Positions 21,893 through 31,689 are shown, numbered from the stretch's first letter. The stretch is DNA of 64,000 bases from Acidovorax sp. NO-1 (GCF_000238595.1 NZ_AGTS01000047.1:1-64000); one strand, 5' to 3'. Notes: a model not told the origin generated them from the sequence alone. Translations and numbers: made by a program.

Positions 21893-23634
21893 AGCGACTC
21901 CTCCACCACATCGGCCACGATCTGCGGCGTGACCGCCATGTCCGGCTGCACGCCCATCATGCGCAGCGTCTGCTGCACCACTTCGCTGAACACCGGTGCC
22001 GCCACGGCACCGCCGTAGAACACGCCATTGCTGGGCTCATCGATCATCACGGCCACGATGATGCGGGGCTTGTCGATGGGTGCCATGCCGGTGAACCACG
22101 CGCGGTACTTGCCCGACGCGTAGTTCTTGCCCACCTGCTTGCGCGCCGTGCCCGACTTGCCGCCCACCGAGTAGCCCACGGTCTGCGCCTTCTGGCCGGT
22201 GCCACCAGGGCCTGCGGCCATCTGCAGCATCTTGCGCACCTGGTCGGCCGTGCGTTCGGAGAACACCGGCACGCCCAGGGCGGGGACGTCGGTCTTGAGC
22301 ATGGTGGCGGGAATCACCCGCCCGCCGTTGGCAAACACGGTGTAGGACCGCGCCATCTGGAACAGGCTGGCCGAGAGGCCATAGCCATAGGACATGGTGG
22401 CCTGCTCGACCGGACGCCAGGTCTTGTACGGCCGCAGGCGCCCCGTCACCACGCCGGGGAAGTGCAGTTGCGGCTTCTGCCCGAAGCCCGCGGCCGAAAA
22501 CGTCTCCCACATCTCGCGCGCCGGCATCTGCATGGCCAGCTTGGTGGTGCCCACGTTGCTCGACTTCTGGATCACGCCCTCCACCGTGAGCACGCCATGG
22601 TTGCGCGTGTCGGAGATGGTGGAGCCGGTAATGTTGATGCGGCCCGGCGTGGTGTCCACAACGGTGTCGGGGCGCACGCGGCCCGTTTCGAGCGCCAGGC
22701 CAATGGTGAACGGCTTCATGGTGGAGCCAGGCTCGAAGACGTCGGTGAGCGCGCGGTTGCGCAGCTGCTCACCCGAGAGGTTCTTGCGCTTGTCGGGCAC
22801 GTAGCTGGGGTAGTTGGCCAGCGCCAGCAGCTCGCCCGTGTGGGCATCCAGCACCACCACGCTGCCGGCCTTGGCCTTGTGCGCGGCCACCTGGTCGCGC
22901 AGCTTCTGGTAGGCAAAGAACTGCACCTTGCTGTCGATGGACAGCTGCATGTCCTTGCCATCGACCGGGGGCACGGTTTCGCCCACGCTTTCCACCACGC
23001 GGCCCAGGCGGTCCTTGATCACGCGGCGCGAACCGGGCTTGCCCGCCAGCTCCTTGTCGAACGCCAGCTCCATGCCCTCCTGGCCATGGTCTTCCACGTT
23101 GGTAAAGCCCACCACGTGCGCGGCGGCCTCGCCCTCGGGGTACTGGCGCTTGTATTCCTTGCGCTGGTAAATGCCCTTGATGTCGAGCCTGGCGATCTGC
23201 TGGCCCACGTCCCAGTCGAGCTGGCGCTTGATCCAGACAAAGGTCTTGTCCTCGTCAGCCAGCTTTTTCATCAGCTCGGCCTGGGGCATGTCGAGCAGTT
23301 TGGCCAGCTGCCTGAGCTTGGCGCGTACCTCGGGTTTGTCCTGCTCCACGTCTTCAGGGATGGCCCAGATGCTGGCCGCGGGCACGCTGGAGGCAAGGAT
23401 CAGCCCGTTGCGGTCCAGGATCTTGCCGCGGTTGGCCGGCAGCTCCAGCGTGCGGGCAAACCGCACCTCGCCCTGGCGCTGAAAGAAGGCGTTGCCAAAC
23501 ACCTGCACATAGGCGGCACGCCCCGCCAGGCCCAGAAAACCCAGCGCAATCATGGCCACGATGAATTTGCTGCGCCAGACGGGCGTCTTGCTTGCCAGCA
23601 GCGGGCTTGCGGTGTAGACCACGCTGCGGCTCAT
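21889..23634 (-). CDS. ftsI: Septal transpeptidase FtsI (PBP3)
   Basis: Class B penicillin-binding protein that crosslinks septal peptidoglycan with FtsW. The 581 residues have an N-terminal TM anchor at about 23-43, a pedestal domain with RGKILDRNGLILA, and the transpeptidase motifs: SxxK as GSTMKPFTIG, SxN as KSSNVGT, and KSGT as GGKSGTARKQ. It overlaps ftsL by ATGA. Confidence 0.97.
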   Translation of the reverse strand: MSRSVVYTASPLLASKTPVWRSKFIVAMIALGFLGLAGRAAYVQVFGNAFFQRQGEVRFARTLELPANRGKILDRNGLILASSVPAASIWAIPEDVEQDKPEVRAKLRQLAKLLDMPQAELMKKLADEDKTFVWIKRQLDWDVGQQIARLDIKGIYQRKEYKRQYPEGEAAAHVVGFTNVEDHGQEGMELAFDKELAGKPGSRRVIKDRLGRVVESVGETVPPVDGKDMQLSIDSKVQFFAYQKLRDQVAAHKAKAGSVVVLDAHTGELLALANYPSYVPDKRKNLSGEQLRNRALTDVFEPGSTMKPFTIGLALETGRVRPDTVVDTTPGRINITGSTISDTRNHGVLTVEGVIQKSSNVGTTKLAMQMPAREMWETFSAAGFGQKPQLHFPGVVTGRLRPYKTWRPVEQATMSYGYGLSASLFQMARSYTVFANGGRVIPATMLKTDVPALGVPVFSERTADQVRKMLQMAAGPGGTGQKAQTVGYSVGGKSGTARKQVGKNYASGKYRAWFTGMAPIDKPRIIVAVMIDEPSNGVFYGGAVAAPVFSEVVQQTLRMMGVQPDMAVTPQIVADVVEESL

Positions 23635-23963
23635 GGCTGTTCCCCCTCGGGCCGGGACGGCGTGGCACCCGCAGCAGCAGCAGCAGCAGCAGCTACGCCT
23701 TGCGGGTCAGACACATACTGCGTGATGGCCGGTGTGGCGGTGCGCATGTTCAGCTGGGCGCGGGCGATCTTCTCCACCCGCAGCGGCGTGGCCTGCGCGC
23801 GCTTGTCCACCTGCAGACGCTGGTGCTCCGTCTCCAGGCGGCGGGCCTCGGCCACAGCGCGGTCCAGCTCGGTGAACAGGCGGCGCGATTCGTACTGGGT
23901 GTGCACGAGGTAGATCGCGCTGGCCAGCACGGCAAGCAGCAGGACGACATTCAGCCGGGTCAT
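23631..23963 (-). CDS. ftsL: Cell division protein FtsL
   Basis: Small bitopic divisome protein that works with FtsB and FtsQ to activate FtsWI. It has 110 residues: a TM helix at about 4-22 directly at the N-terminus, then a coiled coil (about 25-60) and a poly-Ala/Pro tail. It starts one base after the rsmH stop and overlaps ftsI. The order rsmH-ftsL-ftsI confirms the assignment, as FtsL is poorly conserved in sequence. Confidence 0.93.
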   Translation of the reverse strand: MTRLNVVLLLAVLASAIYLVHTQYESRRLFTELDRAVAEARRLETEHQRLQVDKRAQATPLRVEKIARAQLNMRTATPAITQYVSDPQGVAAAAAAAAGATPSRPEGEQP

Positions 23964-23964
23964 G

Positions 23965-24891
23965 TCAGACGACCGCCGTGCGTTCGGCCACGCGCATGAT
24001 GGCGCTGCGTGAGCGGGGATTGGCCTCGATCTCGGCCACGCTGGGCTTGATGCGGTCCAGCGCGACGAGCTTCATGGCCTGGGGCGCGGCAAACGGTGCG
24101 CGGCGGTCATACACCTCCTTGGAGTGCTTGGCGATGAACTGCTTGACGATGCGGTCTTCAAGCGAGTGAAAGCTGATGACCACCAGCCGCCCGCCCGGCT
24201 GCAGCACCGAGAGGCTGGCCTCTAGTGCCTGTTGCAGCTCTTCAAGCTCGGCGTTGATGAAAATCCGAAGAGCTTGAAATGTGCGCGTTGCAGGGTTCTG
24301 GCCCGCTTCGCGGGTTTTGACCGCGCCAGCCACGAGGTCGGCCAGTTCTGCGGTGGTTGCAAGAGGACCCCGTTCTTCGCGCCGAGCAACAATCGCCTTT
24401 GCAATGGGGCCAGCAAACCGTTCTTCACCGTAGTCACGTATCACCTCCGCAATCTGACCGACTTCGGCCGTGGCCAACCAATCGGCCACACTGGTCCCGC
24501 GCGTGGTGTCCATGCGCATGTCCAGCGGGCCGTCAAAACGGAAACTGAAGCCCCGTTCGGGGCTGTCGATCTGGGGTGAGCTCACGCCCAGATCCATCAG
24601 CACGCCGGCGGCACTCGCAGGCGGCAGGTCGGCCAGATGGCGAAAACCTTCGTGCCGGATGGAAAAACGCGCATCGGTGATGCGCGTTGCTTCAGCGATG
24701 GCTTCGGGGTCCTTGTCGAAGGCCACAAGGCGCCCTTGTGGTCCGAGCCTGAGCAGAATCAGGCGCGAATGCCCGCCACGCCCGAAGGTCGCGTCCACCC
24801 AGGTGCCCGCAGGCTCCGGGCCTGCGCCACCCAGGAGGGCATCGACGGCCTCGTTGAGCAAGACGGTGGTGTGTTGCATGGGGGATGTCAC
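23965..24891 (-). CDS. rsmH: 16S rRNA (cytosine(1402)-N(4))-methyltransferase RsmH
   Basis: SAM-dependent methyltransferase acting on C1402 of 16S rRNA. The 308 residues include [14 protein letters not shown], the SAM motif [27 protein letters not shown] and [16 protein letters not shown]. The start is a GTG at 24891 with GAGG upstream; an ATG four codons later is an alternative. A segment at about 24240-24480 looks AT-richer than its flanks. It follows mraZ by 8 bases. Confidence 0.96.
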   Translation of the reverse strand: MTSPMQHTTVLLNEAVDALLGGAGPEPAGTWVDATFGRGGHSRLILLRLGPQGRLVAFDKDPEAIAEATRITDARFSIRHEGFRHLADLPPASAAGVLMDLGVSSPQIDSPERGFSFRFDGPLDMRMDTTRGTSVADWLATAEVGQIAEVIRDYGEERFAGPIAKAIVARREERGPLATTAELADLVAGAVKTREAGQNPATRTFQALRIFINAELEELQQALEASLSVLQPGGRLVVISFHSLEDRIVKQFIAKHSKEVYDRRAPFAAPQAMKLVALDRIKPSVAEIEANPRSRSAIMRVAERTAVV

Positions 24892-24899
24892 TGCGCGCC

Positions 24900-25328
24900 T
24901 CAGAAGGAGAAGTCCTTGAAGACATCCGGCATCTCGCCCTGCATGGCCTTGGCCTCCTGCTCGTCGTAGGTGGCCTTGTCCCAGAGTTCGAAATGGTTAC
25001 CCATGCCCAGCAGCATGGTGTCCTTGGAGATACCGGCCGCTTCGCGCAGCTCGGGCGACACCAGCACTCGGCCGGTGGCGTCCATGTCCACGTCCATGGC
25101 GTTGCCCAGAAAGATGCGCTTCCACCACTGGGCGGACATGGGCAGCTGGGCAATGCGCTCACGAAACTTTTCCCACTCGGGGCGGGGGAACACCATCAGG
25201 CAACCGTGGGGGTGTTTGGTGATGGTGAGCTGGCCAGACGCCGTCGCCGCCAGGACGTCACGATGCCGGGTCGGCACGGAGAGCCGACCCTTCGCATCGA
25301 GACTCAGCGACGAGGCACCTTGAAACAC
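24900..25328 (-). CDS. mraZ: Transcriptional regulator and division protein MraZ
   Basis: AbrB-like DNA-binding protein that represses the dcw operon in the species studied. Starting at the GTG at 25328 ([14 protein letters not shown]) gives 142 residues, the normal length; the frame is open for 23 more codons. The two SpoVT/AbrB-like halves show the DAKGRLSVP and [13 protein letters not shown] signatures. First gene of the cluster; its own promoter carries tandem MraZ-type boxes. Confidence 0.95.
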   Translation of the reverse strand: MFQGASSLSLDAKGRLSVPTRHRDVLAATASGQLTITKHPHGCLMVFPRPEWEKFRERIAQLPMSAQWWKRIFLGNAMDVDMDATGRVLVSPELREAAGISKDTMLLGMGNHFELWDKATYDEQEAKAMQGEMPDVFKDFSF

Positions 25329-25383
25329 GGATGGATTCCCAGTTCGGTTCTGCGCCCCCGGGTCCGCAAAACGGACTCCCAAG

Positions 25384-25420
25384 GCACTTTTCACCACTTA
25401 ATTGCACTTTTTTGCACTGT
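25384..25420 (-). promoter_or_regulatory. Four tandem MraZ boxes at 10-bp period
   Basis: On the plus strand GCACTTT (25384), CCACTTA (25394), GCACTTT (25404) and GCACTGT (25414) repeat exactly every ten bases. On the minus strand these read AAAGTGC/TAAGTGG/AAAGTGC/ACAGTGC, like the AAAGTG repeats reported for MraZ in Mollicutes. The most upstream box overlaps the predicted -10, consistent with autorepression. Confidence 0.75.
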
Positions 25421-25443
25421 AGCAGGAAAAGCACACCGAACAA
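25416..25443 (-). promoter_or_regulatory. Candidate promoter of the dcw cluster
   Basis: Minus strand: TTGTTC at 25443-25438, 16-base spacer, TACAGT at 25421-25416. It lies about 90 bases before the mraZ start, and its -10 overlaps an MraZ box. The assignment rests on consensus match only. Confidence 0.5.
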
Positions 25444-25580
25444 GGGGGTGTCCAACAAACTTTTGCAATGAAATCAACGACTTAGCCGTGAATTTGCAGA
25501 CACTCTGGCGACAAAAGTCGTTCAAAAAGAAGCACTTACAGAGGCCTATGAAAGTGACCTCTCAAGGCTTGGCCGACTCG

Positions 25581-26906
25581 TCACAGGATGTAGCGCGACA
25601 GGTCCTCGTCCTGGCTCAGGGTCTGCAGGCGGGCATCGACATAGGCGGCGTCGATGGTGATGGACTGGCCCGACAGGCGCGTGGCGTCAAAACTCACCTC
25701 ATCCAGCAAGCGCTCCATGACGGTAGACAGGCGGCGTGCCCCGATGTTTTCCGTGCGTTCGTTCACCTCAAACGCAATGTGCGCCAGGCGCGTGATGCCC
25801 TCCGGCGCAAATTCGAGCATGACGCCTTCGGTGGCGAGCAGCGCCTGGTACTGCTTGACCAGCGACGCATGCGTCTGCGTGAGGATGGCCTCGAAATCCT
25901 TCACGGACAGCGACTCCAGCTCCACACGGATCGGAAAACGTCCCTGCAGCTCCGGAATCAAATCGCTGGGCTTGGACAGGTGGAACGCCCCCGAGGCGAT
26001 GAACAGGATGTGGTCCGTCTTGATCATTCCGTACTTGGTGGACACCGTGGTGCCTTCCACCAGGGGCAGCAGGTCGCGCTGCACGCCCTGGCGCGACACG
26101 TCGGCGCCGCTCGTTTCCTGGCGTGCGGCCACCTTGTCGATCTCGTCGATGAAGACGATGCCGTTCTGCTCGGCGTTCTGCACGGCGCGCGTCTTGATGT
26201 CTTCCTCGTTGACGAGCTTGGCCGCCTCTTCGTCGGTGATGAGCTTCAAGGCCTCGGCGATCTTGAGCTTGCGGGTCTTGCGCTTGTCCTGCCCCATCTG
26301 GCTGAACATGCCCCGCAACTGCTCAGCCATCTCCTCCATGCCCTGCGGGCCCATGATCTCCAGCTGCGGGCGGGCCTCGGCCACGTCGATCTCGATTTCC
26401 TTGTCGTCCAGCAAGCCTTCGCGCAGCTTCTTGCGAAACACCTGCCGGGCCGTGTTGTCGGCCATCGGCTCGCTGCCAGCGGCGGCGCGGGCGGGCGGGA
26501 TTAGCACGTCCAGAATACGCTCCTCAGCCGCGTCTTCGGCACGGGTGCGCACCTTCTTCATTTCAGACTCGCGCGTCTGCTTGACGGCCATCTCGGCCAG
26601 ATCGCGGATGATGGAATCCACGTCCTTGCCCACGTAGCCCACCTCGGTGAACTTGGTGGCTTCCACCTTGATGAAGGGTGCATCGGCCAGGCGGGCCAAG
26701 CGGCGCGCGATCTCGGTCTTGCCCACGCCAGTGGGGCCGATCATCAGGATGTTCTTGGGCGTGATCTCGTGGCGCAGGCTGCCTTCGACCTGCTGGCGGC
26801 GCCAGCGGTTGCGCAGCGCAATGGCCACGGCGCGCTTGGCGCTGGCCTGGCCCACGATGTGGTGGTCGAGTTCGGAGACGATCTCCTGGGGGGTCATGGA
26901 GGACAT
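25581..26906 (-). CDS. hslU: HslU ATPase of the HslVU protease
   Basis: AAA+ unfoldase that feeds substrates into HslV. The 441 residues from the ATG at 26906 ([14 protein letters not shown]) match the family length; a TTG six codons upstream is less likely. Walker A is [15 protein letters not shown], Walker B is GIVFIDEID, and the C-terminus ends DLSRYIL, the tail that docks into HslV. It lies about 100 bases after hslV, with a family 1 repeat in the gap. Confidence 0.97.
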   Translation of the reverse strand: MSSMTPQEIVSELDHHIVGQASAKRAVAIALRNRWRRQQVEGSLRHEITPKNILMIGPTGVGKTEIARRLARLADAPFIKVEATKFTEVGYVGKDVDSIIRDLAEMAVKQTRESEMKKVRTRAEDAAEERILDVLIPPARAAAGSEPMADNTARQVFRKKLREGLLDDKEIEIDVAEARPQLEIMGPQGMEEMAEQLRGMFSQMGQDKRKTRKLKIAEALKLITDEEAAKLVNEEDIKTRAVQNAEQNGIVFIDEIDKVAARQETSGADVSRQGVQRDLLPLVEGTTVSTKYGMIKTDHILFIASGAFHLSKPSDLIPELQGRFPIRVELESLSVKDFEAILTQTHASLVKQYQALLATEGVMLEFAPEGITRLAHIAFEVNERTENIGARRLSTVMERLLDEVSFDATRLSGQSITIDAAYVDARLQTLSQDEDLSRYIL

Positions 26907-26931
26907 GGGTGAGCCTGCCTTCAAAATCTAT

Positions 26932-26990
26932 GTCAAATCAGCCCCTGACGCTTTATGGATAAGCGCCAACAGCTATTAAATTGTGAGTAT
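26932..26990 (-). repeat. Family 1 dispersed repeat between hslV and hslU
   Basis: Minus strand reads AATTTAATAGCTGTTGGCGC, TTATCCATAAAGCGTCAG, GGGCTGATTTGAC. It starts about 17 bases after the hslV stop. Confidence 0.7.
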
Positions 26991-27007
26991 CCAATCCACC
27001 GCCGCTG

Positions 27008-27574
27008 TTACAGCGTCTCGATGGTGTGGTGCATGTTGGTGTAAATGCACAGCTCGCCCGCAATTTCGAGCGACTTCTTGACGATGTCCTGCGCCGACAG
27101 ATCGGTGTGGTTGAGCAGCGCCTTGGCCGCCGAGTGCGCGTACGCACCACCCGACCCGATCGCCACGATGCCCTGCTCGGGCTCCAGCACGTCGCCGTTG
27201 CCGGTGATGATGAGCGAGGCGCTGGCGTCCGCCACGGCCAGCATGGCTTCCAGCCGGCGCAGCACGCGGTCGGTGCGCCAGTCCTTGGTCAGCTCGATGG
27301 CGGCACGCGTCAGATGGCCCTGGTGCTTTTCCAGCTTGGCTTCAAAGCGCTCGAACAGCGTGAACGCATCGGCCGTGGCGCCCGCAAAGCCTGCCAGCAC
27401 CTTGCCGTGGTAGAGCTTGCGCACCTTGCGCGCCGAGCCCTTGACCACAATATTGCCCAGAGTGACCTGGCCATCGCCGCCAATGGCGACCTGAATGCCT
27501 TCCGGGGTCTGGCGGCGCACGCTCAGGATGGTGGTGCCGTGGAACACCGGGTGGTTGTCGTTAGATGAGTCCAT
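27008..27574 (-). CDS. hslV: HslV peptidase subunit of the HslVU protease
   Basis: Threonine protease with a proteasome-like fold. From the ATG at 27574 the protein has 188 residues. The mature chain should begin at the Thr of [10 protein letters not shown], so about 13 residues would be removed. Other landmarks are [20 protein letters not shown] and [15 protein letters not shown]. The longer open frame to 27640 has no good start. First gene of hslVU. Confidence 0.96.
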   Translation of the reverse strand: MDSSNDNHPVFHGTTILSVRRQTPEGIQVAIGGDGQVTLGNIVVKGSARKVRKLYHGKVLAGFAGATADAFTLFERFEAKLEKHQGHLTRAAIELTKDWRTDRVLRRLEAMLAVADASASLIITGNGDVLEPEQGIVAIGSGGAYAHSAAKALLNHTDLSAQDIVKKSLEIAGELCIYTNMHHTIETL

Positions 27575-27778
27575 AACTGCGGCAGTTGAGGGCGCGGGCG
27601 GCGCTTTCAAGGCAGAAAGCCGCTGCGTGCTGCCATCCAATCATCCCACTGCAGGCGGTGTGTAAACCCGGCACCGACGCCACCGCGCCCCGCGCCAAGC
27701 CTGCCAAACCACTAGTGCGGCGCTTCGCAGGTCCGCGCAGGGGCGAAAGTGCGAAGGGGGCAAAGCGACCCGGGCGGG

Positions 27779-29521
27779 TCAGTTCTTGCGGGGGACCACC
27801 CAGGCGTGCTCGTTGATGCCGATCACATTGAAGAAGATCGCCACCAACCGCTGCAGATTGTGGAACTGGATGACGTGGCCCTGGCCCTGTTGCTCTGCGG
27901 CCCAGTTGAGTACGGAGCCCGCGGCAGCAAAGTCCACCCGGATGAGCTTGTCGCACGCAATGGTGAGCGGCACGCCCGCCCGCAAAAAGGCCTCAAAAGG
28001 CTGCAGCATGGGTGTGGCATCGCCATCAATGTGGCCGCTGAGCTGGGCCACCGGGCCGGTGTCGAGCGGCGCGGGCACACTCACATCGCCCAGGTCCGAC
28101 GCCATGAAATCACTGTCAGCGGCCAGCGGTGCAGATCCCGAGGACGCGCCCTCATTGTCGGAATACCCGCAGCGCGGGGACATCCACGACGGCGGAGAGA
28201 CCTCGTACGTCACGCAGTAATCCAGCGCCACGAGCTCGAACTCATCGGCCTTGCCCATCAGGCGAAGCGCCGCCATGCGCAGGCGCCACCATTCCGGGCT
28301 GGTGGCACGGTCTCCGGACTGGGTGCGGGCCTCCAGCAGCGCATTGAGTTTTTCCACGCCGGAGAACACAAGCTGCCCGTCCCGTTCCGCCCACTGGGTG
28401 AACTGGTCTGCCAGCAAAGGGACGGCAGCCTCATCGATGGACGCCAGGCGTGTCCACGACAGGGTCCATGGCGATGCGGCGCGGGCCAACGACGCCTGCA
28501 GAGCCGCCACGGAAGACACCGCCACGGCAGCGGGCGCGTTCCAGCTGAAATCCTTGCGCACCGCCGCCACCGGCGCTGCCGCCCCAGCCGCCGCCGGGGC
28601 CGCAGGCGCCATGCCCAACTGCTCGGGCATGGAAAACCACAACGGCGCAGAGCGGCTGTATTGCGCGGCAAAGTCGATGGCCAGGGTGTCAAACCGGTCG
28701 TGCTGGCCGGTCGCACGGTACAGGTCGAACAGCGTCATCCAGATTTCCAGCTGGTCTTCGGGCGGATCCTGCTGATGCTGGGCCAGAACCTCCAGCAGGC
28801 CAGACTCCGCACCCGCATGGTCACCATTGGCAAACCGGATGGCTGCCTCTTCAAGATCGGGTTCGTGCACGAATTCCTCCGGTTCGGATGCGGTCGCTGG
28901 CGCAGCCTGCGCAAGGCTGAAAGACGCTTCCGCAGGGCCCGCACCTGCAAGCATCTGCGCATCGGCGCCGCCAAACCGGCCGATGGCCATGCTGTCATCG
29001 GCAAACAGCGGCTGAACACCGGCTTTGCTTTCCAGCGGCGCTGGCAGGCTGCCAGGAGCCGTGGGCGCATAGGCGCGCGAATGCGCAGAGTCAGGGCCTT
29101 GTGGTTCTGCCGCGGCAGGGACATCGCCCGGCTGGGTGGGGGCCTCGGCGCCTTGCTTGCTCTTCCACCACTGCTGCGACATCTGCGCTTCGATCTCGTC
29201 GATCTTCTTGAGCGTGACGGCGCGCTCATCGGGCGAGGCCATGCTGCTCTGGAAGAACGAGGGGCGGCCCGCCGCATCTTCCACGCGCTGACCCTGGAGC
29301 ACCTCGCGCTGGCGCAGCTTGCGCAGCTGATCAAACTCGCGGCGCCGCACGAAGTCGTTGCGGCGCTTGCGCTCGATCATCTCCTTGAGCATCTGCTTGC
29401 TGTACTGGCTCTCCCGGTCGTCCTGCAGCGAATCGAGCTCGGTCCAGTTCACCGTCGGGTTTTTCACGAACCGCACCACCTTCGATAGCAGTCCGCCGGG
29501 GGTGGATTCTTCCTTGCTCAT
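27779..29521 (-). CDS. STAS-domain protein of unknown role
   Basis: A 580-residue soluble protein. The N-terminus (about 1-110) is charged and helical (RKRRNDFVRRREFDQLRKL). The middle is Ala/Pro-rich and then helical, with a TPR-like look. The last about 100 residues look like a STAS domain (VAQLSGHIDGD..., LIRVDFAAAGSVLNW...), the fold of anti-sigma antagonists and MlaB. It sits between hslVU and dksA on the same strand, 47 bases downstream of dksA. I do not know its function; a protein-binding adaptor is one guess. Confidence 0.75.
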   Translation of the reverse strand: MSKEESTPGGLLSKVVRFVKNPTVNWTELDSLQDDRESQYSKQMLKEMIERKRRNDFVRRREFDQLRKLRQREVLQGQRVEDAAGRPSFFQSSMASPDERAVTLKKIDEIEAQMSQQWWKSKQGAEAPTQPGDVPAAAEPQGPDSAHSRAYAPTAPGSLPAPLESKAGVQPLFADDSMAIGRFGGADAQMLAGAGPAEASFSLAQAAPATASEPEEFVHEPDLEEAAIRFANGDHAGAESGLLEVLAQHQQDPPEDQLEIWMTLFDLYRATGQHDRFDTLAIDFAAQYSRSAPLWFSMPEQLGMAPAAPAAAGAAAPVAAVRKDFSWNAPAAVAVSSVAALQASLARAASPWTLSWTRLASIDEAAVPLLADQFTQWAERDGQLVFSGVEKLNALLEARTQSGDRATSPEWWRLRMAALRLMGKADEFELVALDYCVTYEVSPPSWMSPRCGYSDNEGASSGSAPLAADSDFMASDLGDVSVPAPLDTGPVAQLSGHIDGDATPMLQPFEAFLRAGVPLTIACDKLIRVDFAAAGSVLNWAAEQQGQGHVIQFHNLQRLVAIFFNVIGINEHAWVVPRKN

Positions 29522-29568
29522 GGCTCAGGGTACAGAGTGCGCGCGTTGATCGACAGGCCGCTGCCTGC

Positions 29569-30387
29569 TCAATCCCCAAACATCTTTTGCTTGAGTTCGC
29601 GGCGTTGCTGCGCTTCGAGCGAAAGCGTGGCGGTGGGGCGTGCGATCAGGCGGCCCACACCAATGGGCTCGCCGGTCTCGTCGCAATAGCCGTAATCACC
29701 GGCGTCGATGCGGGCGATGGATTGCTCGATCTTCTTGAGCAGCTTGCGCTCGCGGTCGCGGGTGCGCAGCTCCAGCGCGTGTTCTTCTTCGATGGTGGCG
29801 CGATCGGCCGGGTCGGGCACCACGACGGTGTCTTCGCGAAGGTGTTCGGTGGTTTCACCGGCGCTGTTGTGGATGTCCTGCTTGAGCTCTACGAGCTTGA
29901 GGCGGAAAAACGCCAACTGCTTTTCGTTCATGTACTCGCCATCAGGCATGGCCATGACTTCGGCGTCGGTCAGCTCGGCGGCGGACTTGGTTTTCCAGTT
30001 GTTCGCCAGCTTGGGGTCTTTTTTGGCAGCCGTGTACGTGGGCTGCGCTTGCGCGGTCGTGGGCATGGTGTGTAGATAACTGGCTTTGGCAGCGGTCGAG
30101 GCCACTGTTTGTGCCATGGATGGTACGGTCAATTGGGCCAATCGGGAAGAAGGCCGGGTTGTGCGCACGGGTACCTGCGAACCGGCCTGCAACGCAGGCG
30201 CTGGAGCCGGTGCAGACACCGGAGCACTCACTGCGGCTGCGGCCTTGGGCACGGCAGGGGTCTTGGCGGCGGGCTTGGCGGGGGCCTTTGCAACAGCCTT
30301 GGGAGCCGGTGCAGCAGCGGCGCCCTTTTTTGCCACGGCAGGGGTCGCCTTGGCGGTCCCCTTGGATTTGCTGGTGTCGGCTTTCAC
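29569..30387 (-). CDS. dksA: RNA polymerase-binding regulator DksA with long N-terminal extension
   Basis: Secondary-channel factor that works with ppGpp. The core shows EYMNEKQLAFFR, the coiled-coil tip motif DPADRA and YGYCDETGEPIG...RPTATLSLEA. Only the first of the four zinc-finger cysteines of E. coli DksA remains; the others are Thr, Ser and Ala, as in the single-cysteine DksA class. A GTG at 30387 after GAGGAG gives 272 residues, against 151 in E. coli. The extra about 120 residues are Lys/Ala/Pro-rich. A TTG six codons upstream is also possible. Confidence 0.9.
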   Translation of the reverse strand: MKADTSKSKGTAKATPAVAKKGAAAAPAPKAVAKAPAKPAAKTPAVPKAAAAVSAPVSAPAPAPALQAGSQVPVRTTRPSSRLAQLTVPSMAQTVASTAAKASYLHTMPTTAQAQPTYTAAKKDPKLANNWKTKSAAELTDAEVMAMPDGEYMNEKQLAFFRLKLVELKQDIHNSAGETTEHLREDTVVVPDPADRATIEEEHALELRTRDRERKLLKKIEQSIARIDAGDYGYCDETGEPIGVGRLIARPTATLSLEAQQRRELKQKMFGD

Positions 30388-30569
30388 TTCCTGGTCTCCT
30401 CGCAATACGGGCAGGCCCCGGCTGCATTGCAGCCAGGCGCGGGTGGCAAGCCTTCGGTGCTTTTACCGGGGCGCGATTGTATCGACCTGGACTGACGCAA
30501 ACGGAAACGTTGCAGATACAACACAAACCCGGTCAGAAGGCACATGCCCCCGGGCAGTGCCAAAGGGCA

Positions 30570-31631
30570 TCACACAAGGCTTTGCTCCAGCCCTTGCAGG
30601 AAGATGTCCTTGGGCAGATCGATGCCAATGAAGACCATCTTACTGGTGCGCTGCTCGCCTTCGGCCCACTGCGGCCCCAGGTCGCTGCCCATGAGCTGGT
30701 GCACGCCCTGGAAGATCACCTTGCGATCGGTGCCTTTCATGTTCAACACGCCCTTGTAGCGCAGCATGCGCGGGCCGTAGATGTTGACGATGGCGCCCAG
30801 GAAGTCTTCGAGCTTGGCGGGGTCGAACGGGCGGTCCGAGCGGTACACAAAGCTCTTCACATCATCATCGTGGTGATGGTGGTGGCCATGGCCGTGCTCA
30901 TGCTGGTGCGAGGGGTGGCTGCAGTGCTCGCCATGTTCGTGGTCATGGTCGTGGTGGTCATGCCCGCTCCCTTCTTCCTTCAGGAAGTCCGGGTCGATAT
31001 CCAGCTTGGCGTTGAGGTTGAAGCCGCGCAGGTCCAGCACCTCCTTGAGCGGCACCTCGCCAAAATGCACGGCCTTGATGGGCGCGCGCGGGTTCATGTG
31101 CTTGAGGCGATGGATCAGCGCCTCGGTCTCGTCCTGGGACACCAGGTCGGTCTTGGACAGGAAGATCTGGTCCGCAAACCCCACCTGGCGGCGCGCCTCC
31201 TGGCGGTCGTTGAGCTGCTGGGGCGCATGTTTGGCGTCCACCAGCGTGATGATCGAGTCGATCAGGTAGGTTTCGGCGATCTCTTCGTCCATGAAGAAGG
31301 TCTGTGCCACGGGGCCCGGGTCGGCCACACCGGTGGTCTCGATGACGATGCGGTCGAAGTCGAGCAGGTTCTTGCGGCGCTTGGCGGCCAGCAGCTGCAG
31401 GGTTTCGCGCAGGTCTTCGCGGATGGTGCAGCAGATGCAGCCGTTGCTCATCTGCACGATCTGCTCCTTGGACTCGGTCACGAGGATGTCGTTGTCGATG
31501 TTCTCTTCGCCGAACTCGTTCTCAATCACGGCGATCTTCTGGCCGTGGGCTTCGGTGAGCAGGCGCTTGAGCAGCGTGGTCTTGCCCGAGCCCAGGAAGC
31601 CGGTGAGGATGGTGACGGGAATCAGTGCCAT
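30570..31631 (-). CDS. COG0523 (CobW/ZNG1-like) metal-handling GTPase
   Basis: P-loop GTPase of the family that inserts or delivers metals such as zinc or cobalt. The 353 residues show Walker A GFLGSGKTTLLK, the metal-binding CxCC in NGCICCTIREDL, SKTDLV as the guanine motif, a His/Asp-rich metal loop at about 225-260, and the C-terminal CobW domain. The ATG at 31631 is chosen because MALIPVTILTG is the usual start. It lies upstream of dksA on the same strand, 182 bases away. The metal and client are unknown. Confidence 0.9.
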   Translation of the reverse strand: MALIPVTILTGFLGSGKTTLLKRLLTEAHGQKIAVIENEFGEENIDNDILVTESKEQIVQMSNGCICCTIREDLRETLQLLAAKRRKNLLDFDRIVIETTGVADPGPVAQTFFMDEEIAETYLIDSIITLVDAKHAPQQLNDRQEARRQVGFADQIFLSKTDLVSQDETEALIHRLKHMNPRAPIKAVHFGEVPLKEVLDLRGFNLNAKLDIDPDFLKEEGSGHDHHDHDHEHGEHCSHPSHQHEHGHGHHHHHDDDVKSFVYRSDRPFDPAKLEDFLGAIVNIYGPRMLRYKGVLNMKGTDRKVIFQGVHQLMGSDLGPQWAEGEQRTSKMVFIGIDLPKDIFLQGLEQSLV

Positions 31632-31689
31632 AAATCTGTCTTTCAAGGGGATCAAATACGTGCGCTGCGGCCGTTGCCGCACAACGCGG

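Noticed and set aside
27585-27611. CTTGAA-N13-CCCTCAAC as a sigma-32 promoter for hslV
   Set aside because: The -10 part is a poor match and the transcript would begin only a few bases before the hslV start.
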